DNA from: Rahnella ecdela
Lineage (GTDB): Bacteria; Pseudomonadota; Gammaproteobacteria; Enterobacterales; Enterobacteriaceae
DNA: 64,000 nt
Assembly: GCF_019049625.1 (NCBI RefSeq)
Contig: NZ_JAFMOY010000131.1
Coordinates: 372,001 to 436,000 of the forward strand
Reading direction: 5' to 3'
Part shown: positions 21,364 through 30,793 of the stretch, one piece after another
How the letters are laid out: each line of letters starts with the position of its first letter
Numbering within the stretch: position 1 is the first letter of the stretch
Position numbers and translations under genes: made by a program
Notes under the pieces: model-generated
Databases searched by the model: none
Seen by the model: only the letters and a program-made list of their open reading frames with translations
Told to the model about the DNA's origin: nothing

Positions 21364-22515
21364 ATGTCCTTTTCTTTCCGCGACACATTATTGCCTGTTG
21401 TTACCCTTGCCCTGCTGACCAGCCAGGCTAATGCTGCACCGAAATCACCGGTTCCGCCGCCCTCAGCTGGCGCAAAAGTAACTGAACTGGCGAAAGGGTT
21501 GGATCATCCCTGGTCGCTGGCCTTTTTGCCCGATAATCAGGGGGCGCTTATCACCGAACGCAGCGGACAGTTGCGTCAGTGGAAACCGGACGGCGGGCTT
21601 TCTGCGCCGTTAAAAGGCGTGCCTCGCGTCTGGGTCAGCGGACAGGCCGGTTTGTGGGATGTGCGTTTATCGCCGGATTTTGCCAGCAATCGTCGGGTGT
21701 ATCTGACCTTCGCGCATCCGGGTGAAAAGGGCGAACCGCACGCAGCGCTCGGATATGGCACTTTGTCGGCTGATAATAAAACCCTGAACAATTTTAAAGT
21801 GGTCTTTATTCAGAAACTGGCCTTGCAAAGCGGTATCAATCTCGGCGGTCGTATGGCGTTTGATGAGAAGGGCAATATTTTTCTGTCCACCGGCGATAAT
21901 AACCAGCGCATCAACGCCCAGCATATGAATCAGTTACAAGGCAAGATTTTGCGCCTGACGCCCGAAGGTGGTGTGCCGCAGGATAATCCGTTTGTGCATG
22001 ACAAGAATGCTAAACCGCAAATCTGGACTTACGGCAACCGCAATCCGCAGGGGCTGGCCATCAATCCGTGGAGCGGCAAGCTGTGGGAAACCGAGCACGG
22101 GCCGCGCGGAGGTGATGAAGTGAATTTACCGCAGGCGGGTAAAAACTACGGCTGGCCGCTGGCGACCTTTGGCATCAACTATTCGGGGCAACCGATCCCC
22201 GAAGCGAAAGGGACGACACTGGCGGGCGCTGAAGATCCGATTTACTACTGGGAGATTTCACCGGCGCTCAGCGGAATGGCGTTCTATAACGCGCAGAAAT
22301 TCCCGCAATGGAAAAACTCGCTGTTTGTTGGCGCGCTGGCAGGGAAGTCCCTGATCCGCCTGACGCTCGACGGCGATAAAGTTACCCATGAGGAACGGCT
22401 GCTTGGCGACCGCAAAGAACGTATTCGCGAAGTGCAGGTTGGCGGCGACGGGTTTGTTTATGTACTGACGGATGAAAGCGACGGGAAATTGCTGAAGGTT
22501 GCGCCACAAAGCTGA
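21364..22515 (+). CDS. yliI: YliI, PQQ-dependent soluble aldose dehydrogenase
   Basis: Periplasmic six-bladed beta-propeller quinoprotein of the soluble glucose dehydrogenase type, which oxidises aldoses with PQQ. A signal peptide ends near SQANA. The family motifs are present: LDHPWSLAFLPDNQGALIT, TYGNRNPQGLAINPWSGKLW and ETEHGPRGGDEVNLPQAGKN. 383 residues, slightly longer than E. coli YliI because of a Pro-rich linker after the signal peptide. No PQQ synthesis genes are in the window. The partner yliJ lies convergently downstream. Confidence 0.93.
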   Translation: MSFSFRDTLLPVVTLALLTSQANAAPKSPVPPPSAGAKVTELAKGLDHPWSLAFLPDNQGALITERSGQLRQWKPDGGLSAPLKGVPRVWVSGQAGLWDVRLSPDFASNRRVYLTFAHPGEKGEPHAALGYGTLSADNKTLNNFKVVFIQKLALQSGINLGGRMAFDEKGNIFLSTGDNNQRINAQHMNQLQGKILRLTPEGGVPQDNPFVHDKNAKPQIWTYGNRNPQGLAINPWSGKLWETEHGPRGGDEVNLPQAGKNYGWPLATFGINYSGQPIPEAKGTTLAGAEDPIYYWEISPALSGMAFYNAQKFPQWKNSLFVGALAGKSLIRLTLDGDKVTHEERLLGDRKERIREVQVGGDGFVYVLTDESDGKLLKVAPQS

Positions 22516-22528
22516 TGTTAATGAATGA

Positions 22529-22558
22529 AAAAGGCGGTCAGACATGGCCGCCTTTTGC
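22529..22558. terminator. Terminator between yliI and yliJ
   Basis: AAAAGGCGG and CCGCCTTTT form a nine-base stem with a ten-base loop between convergent yliI and yliJ. The arms themselves supply T-tracts in both directions, so it is probably bidirectional. Confidence 0.85.
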
Positions 22559-22582
22559 TGGATAAACCGACGTGAAGACCGG

Positions 22583-23203
22583 TCAGCTCAGGGGCAGCAT
22601 CACGCGTTTACAGAATGCCGGACGCTGCTGAAGTTGCTGATACCAGCGTTCAAGATTCGGATGCGACTGACGCTCAATATCCAGACGAAACCAGGTATCG
22701 GCATAGCAGGCGATGGCAATATCACCGATCCCGAACTGTTCGCCTGAGAACCATTTTTGCTTCGCCAGCACGGCGTCGGCAATCGCCCAGTATTTTTCAA
22801 ATGCCGCCATACCCGCTGCAACCACCGACATATCGCGTTCTGCTTCGGGGGTGCGCACCAGCGTCAGAAACACCTGCCGGAACGGCACGGTCAGCGAGTT
22901 ACTGCACCAGTCCAGCCATTTATCCGCCGCCGCGCGTTGTTGCAGATTGTCCGGCCAGAACGCTTCTTCGCCCGAACGTTCTGCCAGATAACGCAGAATG
23001 GCGTTGGATTCCCAAAGCACGAAATCGTCGTCCTGCAGACAAGGCACCAGCCCGTTCGGGTTCAGCGACAGATAAAGCGGCTCATGGTTTTTGCCATACA
23101 CGCCGCCTGCATTGATGTGCTGAAAGGTCAGGTTCAGTTCATCGAGCAGCCACAGCACTTTTTTGACGTTGCTTGAATTTTCGCGGCCCCATAAGGTGAG
23201 CAT
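22583..23203 (-). CDS. yliJ: YliJ, glutathione S-transferase family protein
   Basis: 206-residue cytosolic glutathione S-transferase. The N-terminal thioredoxin-like domain begins MLTLWGRENSSNVKKVLWLL, where Ser10-Ser11 are the likely glutathione-activating residues, and has the cis-Pro and ESNAILRYLAE glutathione-binding segments. A helical C-terminal domain contains FGIGDIAIACYADTW. It corresponds to E. coli YliJ, which also sits beside yliI. The substrate is unknown. Confidence 0.9.
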   Translation of the reverse strand: MLTLWGRENSSNVKKVLWLLDELNLTFQHINAGGVYGKNHEPLYLSLNPNGLVPCLQDDDFVLWESNAILRYLAERSGEEAFWPDNLQQRAAADKWLDWCSNSLTVPFRQVFLTLVRTPEAERDMSVVAAGMAAFEKYWAIADAVLAKQKWFSGEQFGIGDIAIACYADTWFRLDIERQSHPNLERWYQQLQQRPAFCKRVMLPLS

Positions 23204-23293
23204 CCGGAACTCCTTGTTTTGAATAGAGGAAAACAGAAGGTGTACAGCTTTCTGCCTAAGACTATAGGCCAGGGCTAATGATTAAGCTAAGTG

Positions 23294-23336
23294 AAAAAAG
23301 TAACACTCAGCAACAGGAAGTTCCGCCGCTGAGTGT
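23294..23336 (-). terminator. Terminator of the M20 peptidase/transporter operon
   Basis: ACACTCAGC (23303-23311) pairs with GCTGAGTGT (23328-23336). Read on the minus strand the hairpin is followed by TACTTTTTTC, 14 bases past the stop of the MHS transporter gene. Confidence 0.8.
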
Positions 23337-23349
23337 CGCAGAACAGAAC

Positions 23350-24633
23350 TCAGCGATGATTTTTTTGTGCTTTAAACACAGCCCAGACGCTGAGCATGGC
23401 GACGATCATCAGATAATAACCCGGTGCCAGACTGCTGCCGGTAGCGGAAATCAGCAGCGTACAGATTAACGGCGCGAAGCCACCGAAAACGGTCACGGCA
23501 ACGTTGTAGCTGATCGCCATACCACTGGCGCGGGTGGTTATCGGGAATAAATCCGCCATCATCGAAGGTACGGTGGAGAAATACACCGATTTCAGCAGCG
23601 CCAGCCAGCTTATCAGTAGCAGCAGTGACGTCGCCGAGGTGTATTGCAGCATCAGCCAGAATGCCGGATAAATGGTCACAAGCATCAGGATAAGTGATCC
23701 CCACATCAGTGGCAGCCGGCCAATTTTCTCCGCCCAGAGTCCCATAAGGGGCGTCACTACCGTCAGGATAATCCCGGCTGCCAGCGTGGCGCTGAATCCG
23801 GCGGAAGCATGCAGATGCAGCGTTTTGGTTGCATAAGTCGGCACGTAATTCAGCATGTAGTTAATGGCGGTAGACACCACCATCAGACCGATAGCGGTAA
23901 AGAACAGACCTTTTTGCGAACGCACGATTTCTTTCAACGGAGAGGGCGTTTTTTCCGCTTTAGTGAAACTTTCTGACTCTTTGATATGGCGTCGGATATA
24001 CAACCCGACCGGGCCAATCAGCAGACCGAAAATAAACGGGATTCGCCATCCCCAGTTCTGTAACTGCGTCTCGCTCAGAGCAGCGGATAATCCCAGTCCG
24101 AAAGCCGAGGCCAGCAGCGTACTGGCACCCTGCGTGGCGAACTGCCAGCTGGAGATAAAGGCTTTACGCTCCGGAAAATGTTCTACCAGAAACGCTGTCG
24201 AACTGCCGAATTCTCCGCCCGCGGAAAATCCCTGAATCAGCCTGGCCGCCAGGATCAGCAGCGGAGCCGCCATGCCGATAGTGGCGTAAGAAGGCGTGAT
24301 GACGATAATCAGCCCGCCAATCATCATCAGGCTGATGGACATCAGCAGTGAAGCTTTACGCCCGTGTTTATCGGCGTAAGCCCCCAGCACAATGGCCCCC
24401 AGCGGTCGGATCAAAAATGACACGCCAAAGCTGCCAAATGTCAGCAGCAGGGAAACGGTTGGGTCGGATGTCGGGAAATAAGCGTGGGCGATATAACTGG
24501 CGAAAAAGCCGTAAATCGCGATATCAAACCATTCCAGCGCGTTACCGATACAGGTCGCGAAGAGGGTTTTCATCAGACTGGGCTTTTCTGCCGTCGTGTC
24601 TGTGTGTTGAGATGCGGCGCTTAACTGGCTCAT
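23350..24633 (-). CDS. MHS-family metabolite:proton symporter
   Basis: Major facilitator of the metabolite:H+ symporter (ProP/ShiA/KgtP/CitA) family, 427 residues with about 12 hydrophobic helices. Diagnostic motifs are GNALEWFDIAIYGFFASYIA in helix 1, FLIRPLGAIVLGAYADKHGR between helices 2 and 3, and the loop motif RLIQGFSAGGEFGSSTAFL. The substrate is not readable from sequence; coupling to an M20 peptidase suggests a peptide, acylated amino acid or the product of the peptidase. The start overlaps the stop of that gene by four bases (ATGA). Confidence 0.88.
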   Translation of the reverse strand: MSQLSAASQHTDTTAEKPSLMKTLFATCIGNALEWFDIAIYGFFASYIAHAYFPTSDPTVSLLLTFGSFGVSFLIRPLGAIVLGAYADKHGRKASLLMSISLMMIGGLIIVITPSYATIGMAAPLLILAARLIQGFSAGGEFGSSTAFLVEHFPERKAFISSWQFATQGASTLLASAFGLGLSAALSETQLQNWGWRIPFIFGLLIGPVGLYIRRHIKESESFTKAEKTPSPLKEIVRSQKGLFFTAIGLMVVSTAINYMLNYVPTYATKTLHLHASAGFSATLAAGIILTVVTPLMGLWAEKIGRLPLMWGSLILMLVTIYPAFWLMLQYTSATSLLLLISWLALLKSVYFSTVPSMMADLFPITTRASGMAISYNVAVTVFGGFAPLICTLLISATGSSLAPGYYLMIVAMLSVWAVFKAQKNHR

Positions 24634-26051
24634 CGGGCACCTCCGGCATGGGCAAGATGTTGTTCCAGCAGGCCGCGACCCTGTTCACCGAGATCCCACA
24701 AAAGATGGGTCATGATAGCCAGCCCTTCGCGGGCAACAGAGATCAACATATGTTCGTTGACGCCATGCTGGCCGCAGGCCGGATAAGAGTGGGGAACCCA
24801 AAGTGTCGGTAAACCGAGAATGTCGGCAAAGACATCATTGGGCAACGAACCGCCCAGATTAGGCAGCAGTGCGGTTTTTTTACCGGTAGTACGCTGCATG
24901 ATATCCAGCGCCCAGCCGACCAGTGGATCGGTCGGATCAAAGCGGGTGGCCGGTGATCCGCGCATAAACTCAACATCAACCTGCTCAAAACCGTGAGCAT
25001 CAAGATGCGCACGCACATGCTCCGCCAGATTCTGCCAGTCGGTACCGACCACAAACCGCAGCTGACAGACCGCCGTTGCGTGGCCGGGAATTGCATTCAT
25101 CGGACGCTGCGGATTACCGGTCAGGAATGACAGCACTTCCAGCGTGTTCCACGCGTAAAGGCGTTCCGAAGGCGTCAGACCTGCTTCGCCCCAGTTCGGG
25201 TCGATCTGCGGATCGTTCGCACCGTCTCCCACATCGACATCACTGAGAATTTCACGGATAGCGTCGCTGACCGCAGGCGGTTTTAGCGCGGCGACCTGTA
25301 ACTGACCGTGCTGATTCACCAGACACGCCAGCGCATTTGCCAGCTGCGTACCCGGATTGGTCAGCAGACCGCCCCAGTTTCCGGAATGGTAGGCGTTATC
25401 GCGCGCGTTGATCGTCAGACGGAAATTTACCGCGCCGCGTGAGCCGAGGAATAAAGTCGGGCGATCTGCGCTCAGACGCGGACCGTCCGAGGCCAGAAAG
25501 ATATCGGCGCTCAGTTCTTCGTGATAATCACGGCAAAGTTCGGCCAGTCCCGGCGAGCTGATTTCTTCGCCCATTTCAAACAGCAGTTTGCAGTTGAACC
25601 CTAGGCGGCCACCGCGTGCTTTGAAAATCTGCTCCAGCGCGGCAATGTTAACGGTGTGCTGGCCTTTGTTGTCGGCGCTGCCGCGTCCGTACCAGCGGTC
25701 GCCTTCTTCTTTCAGCTCCCACGGTGAGAGATCGCTGCGCCAGTTTTCATCGTCGCCAAACACCACATCACCGTGGCCGTAACTCAGTACGGTCGGCAAT
25801 GTGCTGTCTTCAATGCGCGTGGCAATCAGAAAAGGACGGTGTACGGCATGAGGATTTTCCACGCTGAGCAGGCTGAAACCCATCGCGGAAAGTGCCGGTT
25901 TGATCTCCTCATCGAGATAACGCGTCAGTTCTTCGTCGCGCTGATTACTTTGGCTTTCTGTCGCAATGGCCACCCTGCGTGCCAGAGTTCGTTTGTATTC
26001 ACCCTGATCGAACCAGGCTAACGTCTGTTCAACGATATTTTCCGCTGTCAT
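24630..26051 (-). CDS. M20-family metallopeptidase
   Basis: Zinc-dependent M20 amidohydrolase/peptidase, 473 residues, no signal peptide, so cytoplasmic. Metal-ligand motifs are visible: SYGHGDVV (His and Asp), YGRGSADNKGQ (bridging Asp), FEMGEEISSPG (catalytic and ligand Glu) and PACGQHGVNEH (last His). The lid dimerisation domain lies around residues 210-330. The family includes carnosinase-like dipeptidases and N-acyl amino acid hydrolases; the substrate is unknown. First gene of a two-gene operon with the MHS transporter, divergent from a LysR regulator. Confidence 0.88.
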   Translation of the reverse strand: MTAENIVEQTLAWFDQGEYKRTLARRVAIATESQSNQRDEELTRYLDEEIKPALSAMGFSLLSVENPHAVHRPFLIATRIEDSTLPTVLSYGHGDVVFGDDENWRSDLSPWELKEEGDRWYGRGSADNKGQHTVNIAALEQIFKARGGRLGFNCKLLFEMGEEISSPGLAELCRDYHEELSADIFLASDGPRLSADRPTLFLGSRGAVNFRLTINARDNAYHSGNWGGLLTNPGTQLANALACLVNQHGQLQVAALKPPAVSDAIREILSDVDVGDGANDPQIDPNWGEAGLTPSERLYAWNTLEVLSFLTGNPQRPMNAIPGHATAVCQLRFVVGTDWQNLAEHVRAHLDAHGFEQVDVEFMRGSPATRFDPTDPLVGWALDIMQRTTGKKTALLPNLGGSLPNDVFADILGLPTLWVPHSYPACGQHGVNEHMLISVAREGLAIMTHLLWDLGEQGRGLLEQHLAHAGGAR

Positions 26052-26110
26052 ATGAAACCTGCTTGTAATTGTTTTGAGGATTTATTGTTGGTTTTTTTAG
26101 CAGTTTCACT

Positions 26111-26163
26111 CTAAGCGTTGCACAAACGTTGCCACAATTATAATAATTGCAACTTAGCGTTGC
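26111..26163. promoter_or_regulatory. Repeat-rich operator candidate for the LysR regulator
   Basis: In the 156-base spacer between the divergent M20 and LysR genes, CTAAGCGTTGC (26111-26121) recurs as CTTAGCGTTGC (26153-26163), with an inverted GTTGC-N16-GCAAC between. T-N11-A-type symmetric sites in such spacers are typical LysR targets. Confidence 0.5.
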
Positions 26164-26207
26164 TTTTATTGTAATGCTCATCTGCACAGATATGAGGCTA
26201 TACCTTC

Positions 26208-27131
26208 ATGCAAAGTTCGGAGATCCGCTATTTTCTGGCAGTAGCCAATACCGGTTCACTCAGCGGGGCGAGTAAGCAATTATTTGTCGCTGTTTCGGCC
26301 ATCAGCCGTCAAATCCAACGGCTGGAAGAGCGCATCGGCGCCCAGCTGTTTGAACGTCATGCGCGCGGGATGGTGCTAAATGATGCCGGGCAAATACTGG
26401 AAAACCACGTGCGTAAAAGCATGATGGATATGGAATATGCGGTAGCGGAAATTCAGGGGCTTAAGGCGGTAAGCCGTACGGTTATCCGCATGGCCAGTAC
26501 CGACGGACTGGCGTTTGATCTGTTGCCGCAGCTGTTTTCACAGTTCCGGCGTGATAATCCCGGCGTGATGTTTTATCTCAATGTCGGTACCGTGACGCAG
26601 GTATCAGAAATGATCCGTAACGGCGAAGCGGATGTGGCCCTGCAGTTAAGTCTGGTGGCGGAACGCGGCGTGGATATTCTGGCCTCGTTTTCCGCGCCGG
26701 TACGTATGGTGATGCGCTGCGATCATCCGCTGGCGGAAAAAGAGCTGCAACTGATGGATTTGCATCCCTATCCGCTGGCAATGAACGAGCAGGGGAGCAC
26801 CATCCGGCAGCTGTTTGATTTATCCTGTCGAATGAGCGGTATATTCCTGGAACCCACGGTGAGCTGTAACAGATTCTCGACGTTGTACGATTTTATGGTG
26901 CAAACGCCGGGCGCAATTGCAGCGTGCAGTCATTTTTCGATTATGTATAAAGCGCGGCGCGACAATCTGCGGGTCAAGCCGGTCAATATTGAGCAACTCA
27001 ACCAGCGTTATTTGCAGCTACAGTCTCCGGCAGGTAAAAGACGTGCCCCTGCACTCAGTCAGTTTATCGATTTTGTTCGTGATGAAATCGCGCGGGAAAG
27101 CGAGTTATTTGTCCGCGATTTTGGCCTGTAG
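26208..27131 (+). CDS. LysR-family transcriptional regulator
   Basis: 307-residue LysR regulator: N-terminal winged helix (residues 1-60, with TGSLSGASKQLFVAVSAISR as the helix-turn-helix) and a C-terminal substrate-binding domain (from about residue 90). It is transcribed divergently from the M20 peptidase and transporter genes and so is their likely regulator. There is no recognisable orthologue of defined function. Confidence 0.9.
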   Translation: MQSSEIRYFLAVANTGSLSGASKQLFVAVSAISRQIQRLEERIGAQLFERHARGMVLNDAGQILENHVRKSMMDMEYAVAEIQGLKAVSRTVIRMASTDGLAFDLLPQLFSQFRRDNPGVMFYLNVGTVTQVSEMIRNGEADVALQLSLVAERGVDILASFSAPVRMVMRCDHPLAEKELQLMDLHPYPLAMNEQGSTIRQLFDLSCRMSGIFLEPTVSCNRFSTLYDFMVQTPGAIAACSHFSIMYKARRDNLRVKPVNIEQLNQRYLQLQSPAGKRRAPALSQFIDFVRDEIARESELFVRDFGL

Positions 27132-27139
27132 TTTTCAAA

Positions 27140-27832
27140 CTAACAGGCCGCCTGTTGCAGATGGGGATAACGCGACCAGTAGTGAGAATGCCAGCCCCTT
27201 GCGGTAGCGAGATGTTGCAGCGCTTCGCTGGCATTGATAACCGTTGAAACGTCCGCGAATTCCAGCAAAGGCTGGTCGTATAATGTGTGACTGTAGGCAA
27301 ATATTTGCTCATAGGCATGGGGCTTGCGGGTTTCCAGCCAGAGTTTCAACCGGTCGAGTCGGCCCTGATGAAACATCAGATTGCCCTCTACTGCACCGCT
27401 GAAGCGCTGGTTACTGACGCCGGCCTGCAACCCGATACCGGCATGCGCGCCAAGACGTCTGGCCACCGGTTTCACCAGATGTTCGCCACACGATGATACG
27501 ATCAGGATTTCATCCCCGCGTGCGCGGTGCCATTCCAGCCTTTCACGTGCCTGCGGATATACGCGTGGCATGATATCCCGGTGAATAAATCGCTGAACCC
27601 AATTCGCCACAGTCGGACAACTCAGGCCGCTCATCGGAACAAACGCACGGGCTAAATAGTCACTATATTGCGCGGCATATTGCGGTGAGAACTGCTCAGG
27701 CAGGGCATGCAGACGGTAACGGCTGAGCTCCTCCGAAGAGGCATAGCCCTGAGAAATAAGCCAGTGCAGCCACAGGTTGTGGCTGTCATCGCAAATCAGG
27801 GTATGGTCGAGCTCAAAAATTGCGATATCCAT
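27140..27832 (-). CDS. HAD-IB-like protein with altered catalytic residues
   Basis: 230-residue cytoplasmic protein of the HAD superfamily, subclass IB (phosphoserine-phosphatase-like). Motif I, normally DxDxT, reads ELDHT (residues 7-11), so the nucleophilic aspartate is a glutamate (codon GAG). Motif II is intact as IVSSCGEH. Motif IV, normally D-x3-D, reads YSHTLYDQPLL, with His in place of the first Asp. The fold should be kept, but classical phosphotransfer is doubtful. It lies tail to tail with the LysR gene (eight-base gap). It may be a degenerate phosphatase, or may bind a ligand or regulate. Confidence 0.75.
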   Translation of the reverse strand: MDIAIFELDHTLICDDSHNLWLHWLISQGYASSEELSRYRLHALPEQFSPQYAAQYSDYLARAFVPMSGLSCPTVANWVQRFIHRDIMPRVYPQARERLEWHRARGDEILIVSSCGEHLVKPVARRLGAHAGIGLQAGVSNQRFSGAVEGNLMFHQGRLDRLKLWLETRKPHAYEQIFAYSHTLYDQPLLEFADVSTVINASEALQHLATARGWHSHYWSRYPHLQQAAC

Positions 27833-27933
27833 AGCGCGGATCCCCTCAGCTGACAGTCATCATTGAGCGTAGCGCAATTTTGGCGATTGAGTGTTTTGTG
27901 AACGCTTTTGCCACACAATCTTCATACGGCGAT

Positions 27934-28278
27934 TCATGCGGCGTGAAAGTGACTCCACAGACTGATCAGCGCCCAGGCAGCCAGCGACCAGCAGGCCACG
28001 GCGGCAATCAGTGCGTAAGGTAATTTCATGGAACCGATGAAAAAATATAATGAAAGCAGATACACCATGTAAGGGATAACCGCCCAAAGGCCAAAAATGA
28101 TTGTCGTGCGCAGTGCTTCAATGTTGCGTTCGGTGCCGACAATATAATGGGCAATCAGGGCGAAAGTGGGGAACAGTGGCACCAGCCCGGCAATGTAATA
28201 GTTGCGTGTTTTCGAGAGTATTCCGATCAGGATCACGACCAGCGCACCAATCAGCGCTTTAAAGACCAAACCTGCCAT
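27934..28278 (-). CDS. glpM: GlpM-family inner-membrane protein
   Basis: 114-residue protein with four hydrophobic segments, of the GlpM family first noted in Pseudomonas glycerol metabolism. The first half, LSKTRNYYIAGLVPLFPTFA and LIAHYIVGTE, is strongly conserved in that family. No glycerol genes are nearby, and the molecular role is not established. Confidence 0.82.
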   Translation of the reverse strand: MAGLVFKALIGALVVILIGILSKTRNYYIAGLVPLFPTFALIAHYIVGTERNIEALRTTIIFGLWAVIPYMVYLLSLYFFIGSMKLPYALIAAVACWSLAAWALISLWSHFHAA

Positions 28279-28588
28279 TTCTGCCCCTGTCTTCAGTTAA
28301 CCAACGTTGACGTCCCGTTGTGAATAACCCGTTTATTGTTATAGATATTTTATATGTGTGCGTGTGCCAAATTGCCGCACAAGAATAAAATGGTCAAGCA
28401 CTGACTGCCGTTTTTATCGCCAGTTGAATCTGCGCAAGCAGCGGAAAACTCTACTATTCTTAAGATCTTTACACTATTTAGGTTTATTCCCGACCCGGAA
28501 AGAAGTAGGTTTTACACCTGACAGAGTTGCACAATCTGATTGAAAGATAAGATAAATTTCAGTTACCCGGACAAAAGCGCTGATACCT
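28279..28588. other. Divergent spacer between glpM and dacC
   Basis: 310 AT-rich bases without an open frame of substance. It must carry the promoters of both neighbours, but I see no convincing -35/-10 pair or operator and leave it unassigned. The dacC start lacks an obvious Shine-Dalgarno site. Confidence 0.4.
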
Positions 28589-29800
28589 ATGACAATTTCT
28601 TCCCAATTCAAACGGACTTTCATTTACGCGCTGGGCAGTGGAATATTCCTGCTGGCGCTTCCTGCCGCTCAGGCGGACAACGGCCCCGTCGCTCCTCAGA
28701 TTAACGCCAAATCCTGGGTGTTAATGGATTACAACAGCGGGAAAATCATCACTGAATCTAATCCTGATGCCCGTCTTGACCCGGCCAGTCTGAGTAAAAT
28801 CATGGTCAGCTATGTGGTCGGGCAGGCGATCAAGTCCGGCAAAATCAAATCCGAAGATCTGGTTTCTGTCGGGAACGATGCCTGGGCAACCGGCAACCCG
28901 GTGCTGCGTGGCTCGTCACTGATGTTCCTCAAACCCGGTGACCGCGTGCCGGTATCTGAACTCAATAAAGGCATCGTCATTCAGTCGGGTAACGACGCCA
29001 GTATCGCGCTGGCCGATTATGTTGCGGGCAGTCAGGATTCATTCGTGAATCTGATGAACCGTTACGCTGAACAGCTGAAACTGCAAAATACGCATTTCAA
29101 AACCGTTCACGGACTCGATGCGGATGGTCAGTATACGTCCGCCACCGATATGGCGCTGCTTTCGCAGGCACTGATCCGTGATACGCCGGACGAATATGCG
29201 CTGCATAAAGAGAAAGAATTTACCTTTAACCACATCAAGCAGATCAACCGCAACCGCCTGTTGTGGAGCTCAAACCTGAACGTTGACGGTATCAAAACCG
29301 GCTACACCTCAGGCGCGGGTTATAACTTAGTGTCCTCTGCCAGCGATTCCACCGGCATGCGCCTGATTGCCGTAGTGATGGGCGCGCCAAGTGACCGCAT
29401 CCGTTTCAGTGAAAGCGAAAGTCTGCTGACCTGGGGTTTCCGTTTTTACGAAACGCTGACGCCGATTAAAGCCGGTGATGCGTTTACCAGCCAGCGCGTC
29501 TGGTTTGGCGACGAAAAAATGGTGCCACTGGGTGTCGCAGAAAATGCGTCGCTGACCATGCCGAAAGGCCAGCTGAAGAATCTGAAAGCCAGCTTTAATC
29601 TGACCAATAAGCAGCTTGAAGCGCCGCTGGCGAAAAATCAGGTGGTGGGTACGGTAGATTTCAGTCTGGACGGTAAAGTCATTGAACAGCGTCCGCTGGT
29701 GGCATTGCAGGAAGTGAAAGAAACCGGCTTCATTGGTCGTATCTGGGACTTCGTGATGATGAAGATCAGCGGCTTGTGGGCCAGTATTTTTGGAAAGTGA
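28589..29800 (+). CDS. dacC: DacC, D-alanyl-D-alanine carboxypeptidase (PBP6-type)
   Basis: Periplasmic, membrane-anchored low-molecular-weight penicillin-binding protein that trims the terminal D-Ala from peptidoglycan stem peptides. It has a signal peptide (to about AAQA, residue 29) and the active-site motifs SLSK (SxxK), SGN and KTG (in [11 protein letters not shown]). A C-terminal beta domain is followed by an amphipathic anchor helix ([18 protein letters not shown]). Length and neighbours (ybjG) match E. coli dacC rather than dacA. An intrinsic terminator follows. Confidence 0.93.
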   Translation: MTISSQFKRTFIYALGSGIFLLALPAAQADNGPVAPQINAKSWVLMDYNSGKIITESNPDARLDPASLSKIMVSYVVGQAIKSGKIKSEDLVSVGNDAWATGNPVLRGSSLMFLKPGDRVPVSELNKGIVIQSGNDASIALADYVAGSQDSFVNLMNRYAEQLKLQNTHFKTVHGLDADGQYTSATDMALLSQALIRDTPDEYALHKEKEFTFNHIKQINRNRLLWSSNLNVDGIKTGYTSGAGYNLVSSASDSTGMRLIAVVMGAPSDRIRFSESESLLTWGFRFYETLTPIKAGDAFTSQRVWFGDEKMVPLGVAENASLTMPKGQLKNLKASFNLTNKQLEAPLAKNQVVGTVDFSLDGKVIEQRPLVALQEVKETGFIGRIWDFVMMKISGLWASIFGK

Positions 29801-29839
29801 TCTTTTCGGACATAAAAAGCTGACCTAAAACTGAAATTA

Positions 29840-29870
29840 AAAACGAGGCCATCTCTGAGCCTCGTTTTTT
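29840..29870 (+). terminator. dacC terminator
   Basis: AAAACGAGGC and GCCTCGTTTT form a ten-base stem followed by TT; convergent ybjG begins 25 bases further and could share it. Confidence 0.88.
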
Positions 29871-29894
29871 GTGATTAATGCTTTTTGAAAAGAC

Positions 29895-30500
29895 TTAGTT
29901 CTGCACCCAGCCTTTCTTAATCGGGAAGGCAAATCCGAAGCGGTAAGCTTTGCACATCAGCGCATTAATCTGCTCACCGAACAGGTTCCACACGAGTTGT
30001 GCGAACAGACAACCGAGCATTCCCACCAGCAATCCGCCAACCATATCCAGCGGCCAGTGAACGCCCAGATAGACCCGTGACCACGCGATCGCCACGGCGG
30101 TCACCATCAGTAATGCGCCGGACCACAGGCGGTGCCAGAACATGAACGACAGGGCGAAGGTGAAGATGGCCGTACCGTGATCGCTCGGGAAGGAGTCATC
30201 AGGTGAATGATGCAGGAAGTTATATCCGAAGCCTTCGACAAAAGGGCGAGCATGCGGGAAAAGTTCCGACAGGGCTTTGGCGGTGGCCATCGCGAACAAC
30301 AGCGCAATGGCGGTTTTGCTGACCAGCTCGCGTTGCTGAACGATGTTCTCGCGCTGACCCCAAAGCCACAGTCCGACTATCAGCAAAGGGACAATGATGA
30401 TCAGATCATTTGCCAGAAATGAGGCAAATTTGATCAGCGCCTCCGGCGAGGCCGGCGTCGCGTTAATCCAGAGAAAAACCAGATGGTTCAGCTGTTCCAT
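29895..30500 (-). CDS. ybjG: YbjG, undecaprenyl-pyrophosphate phosphatase (PAP2)
   Basis: Inner-membrane PAP2/BcrC-type phosphatase that recycles the undecaprenyl carrier lipid. Catalytic signature motifs: KALSELFPHARPF (C1), PSDHGTA (C2) and SRVYLGVHWPLDMVGG (C3). Several transmembrane helices; 201 residues from the ATG at 30500, which follows AGGG by eight bases. The frame is open a further 24 codons upstream without homology. Same neighbourhood as E. coli ybjG. Confidence 0.93.
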   Translation of the reverse strand: MEQLNHLVFLWINATPASPEALIKFASFLANDLIIIVPLLIVGLWLWGQRENIVQQRELVSKTAIALLFAMATAKALSELFPHARPFVEGFGYNFLHHSPDDSFPSDHGTAIFTFALSFMFWHRLWSGALLMVTAVAIAWSRVYLGVHWPLDMVGGLLVGMLGCLFAQLVWNLFGEQINALMCKAYRFGFAFPIKKGWVQN

Positions 30501-30688
30501 TAAACTACCCTCGAATAAACAGGCCAAAATAGCCTTCAAAAAATTCTGATCAATCAGTAACAAAACCTTCATAAACGCTGGCTACGTTAAATTGCACTGT
30601 CACTGAGGTAAAGGGGGCATCGTCTGAATTTCCCGAGTCATTGAGTATCGGTATAGTTTCGCGATGAAATAGAGTGTAAAGATAAGAA

Positions 30689-30728
30689 CTTAAGGAAGCC
30701 TTAAGCAGGCGGGAGGACGAGCCTCCCG
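30689..30728. other. Two adjacent hairpins downstream of the methyltransferase gene
   Basis: CTTAAGG-AAG-CCTTAAG (30689-30705) and CGGGAGG-ACGAG-CCTCCCG (30710-30728) are perfect seven-base stems. They lie between the end of the minus-strand methyltransferase gene and the start of ybjG. No T-run follows on either strand, so they are not classical terminators. Confidence 0.5.
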
Positions 30729-30793
30729 GCAGTAATGCCTGACTGGAAATATGAAAGAAAAGATTTCAGAACGGGGGAGCTTAGGGTAAACAG

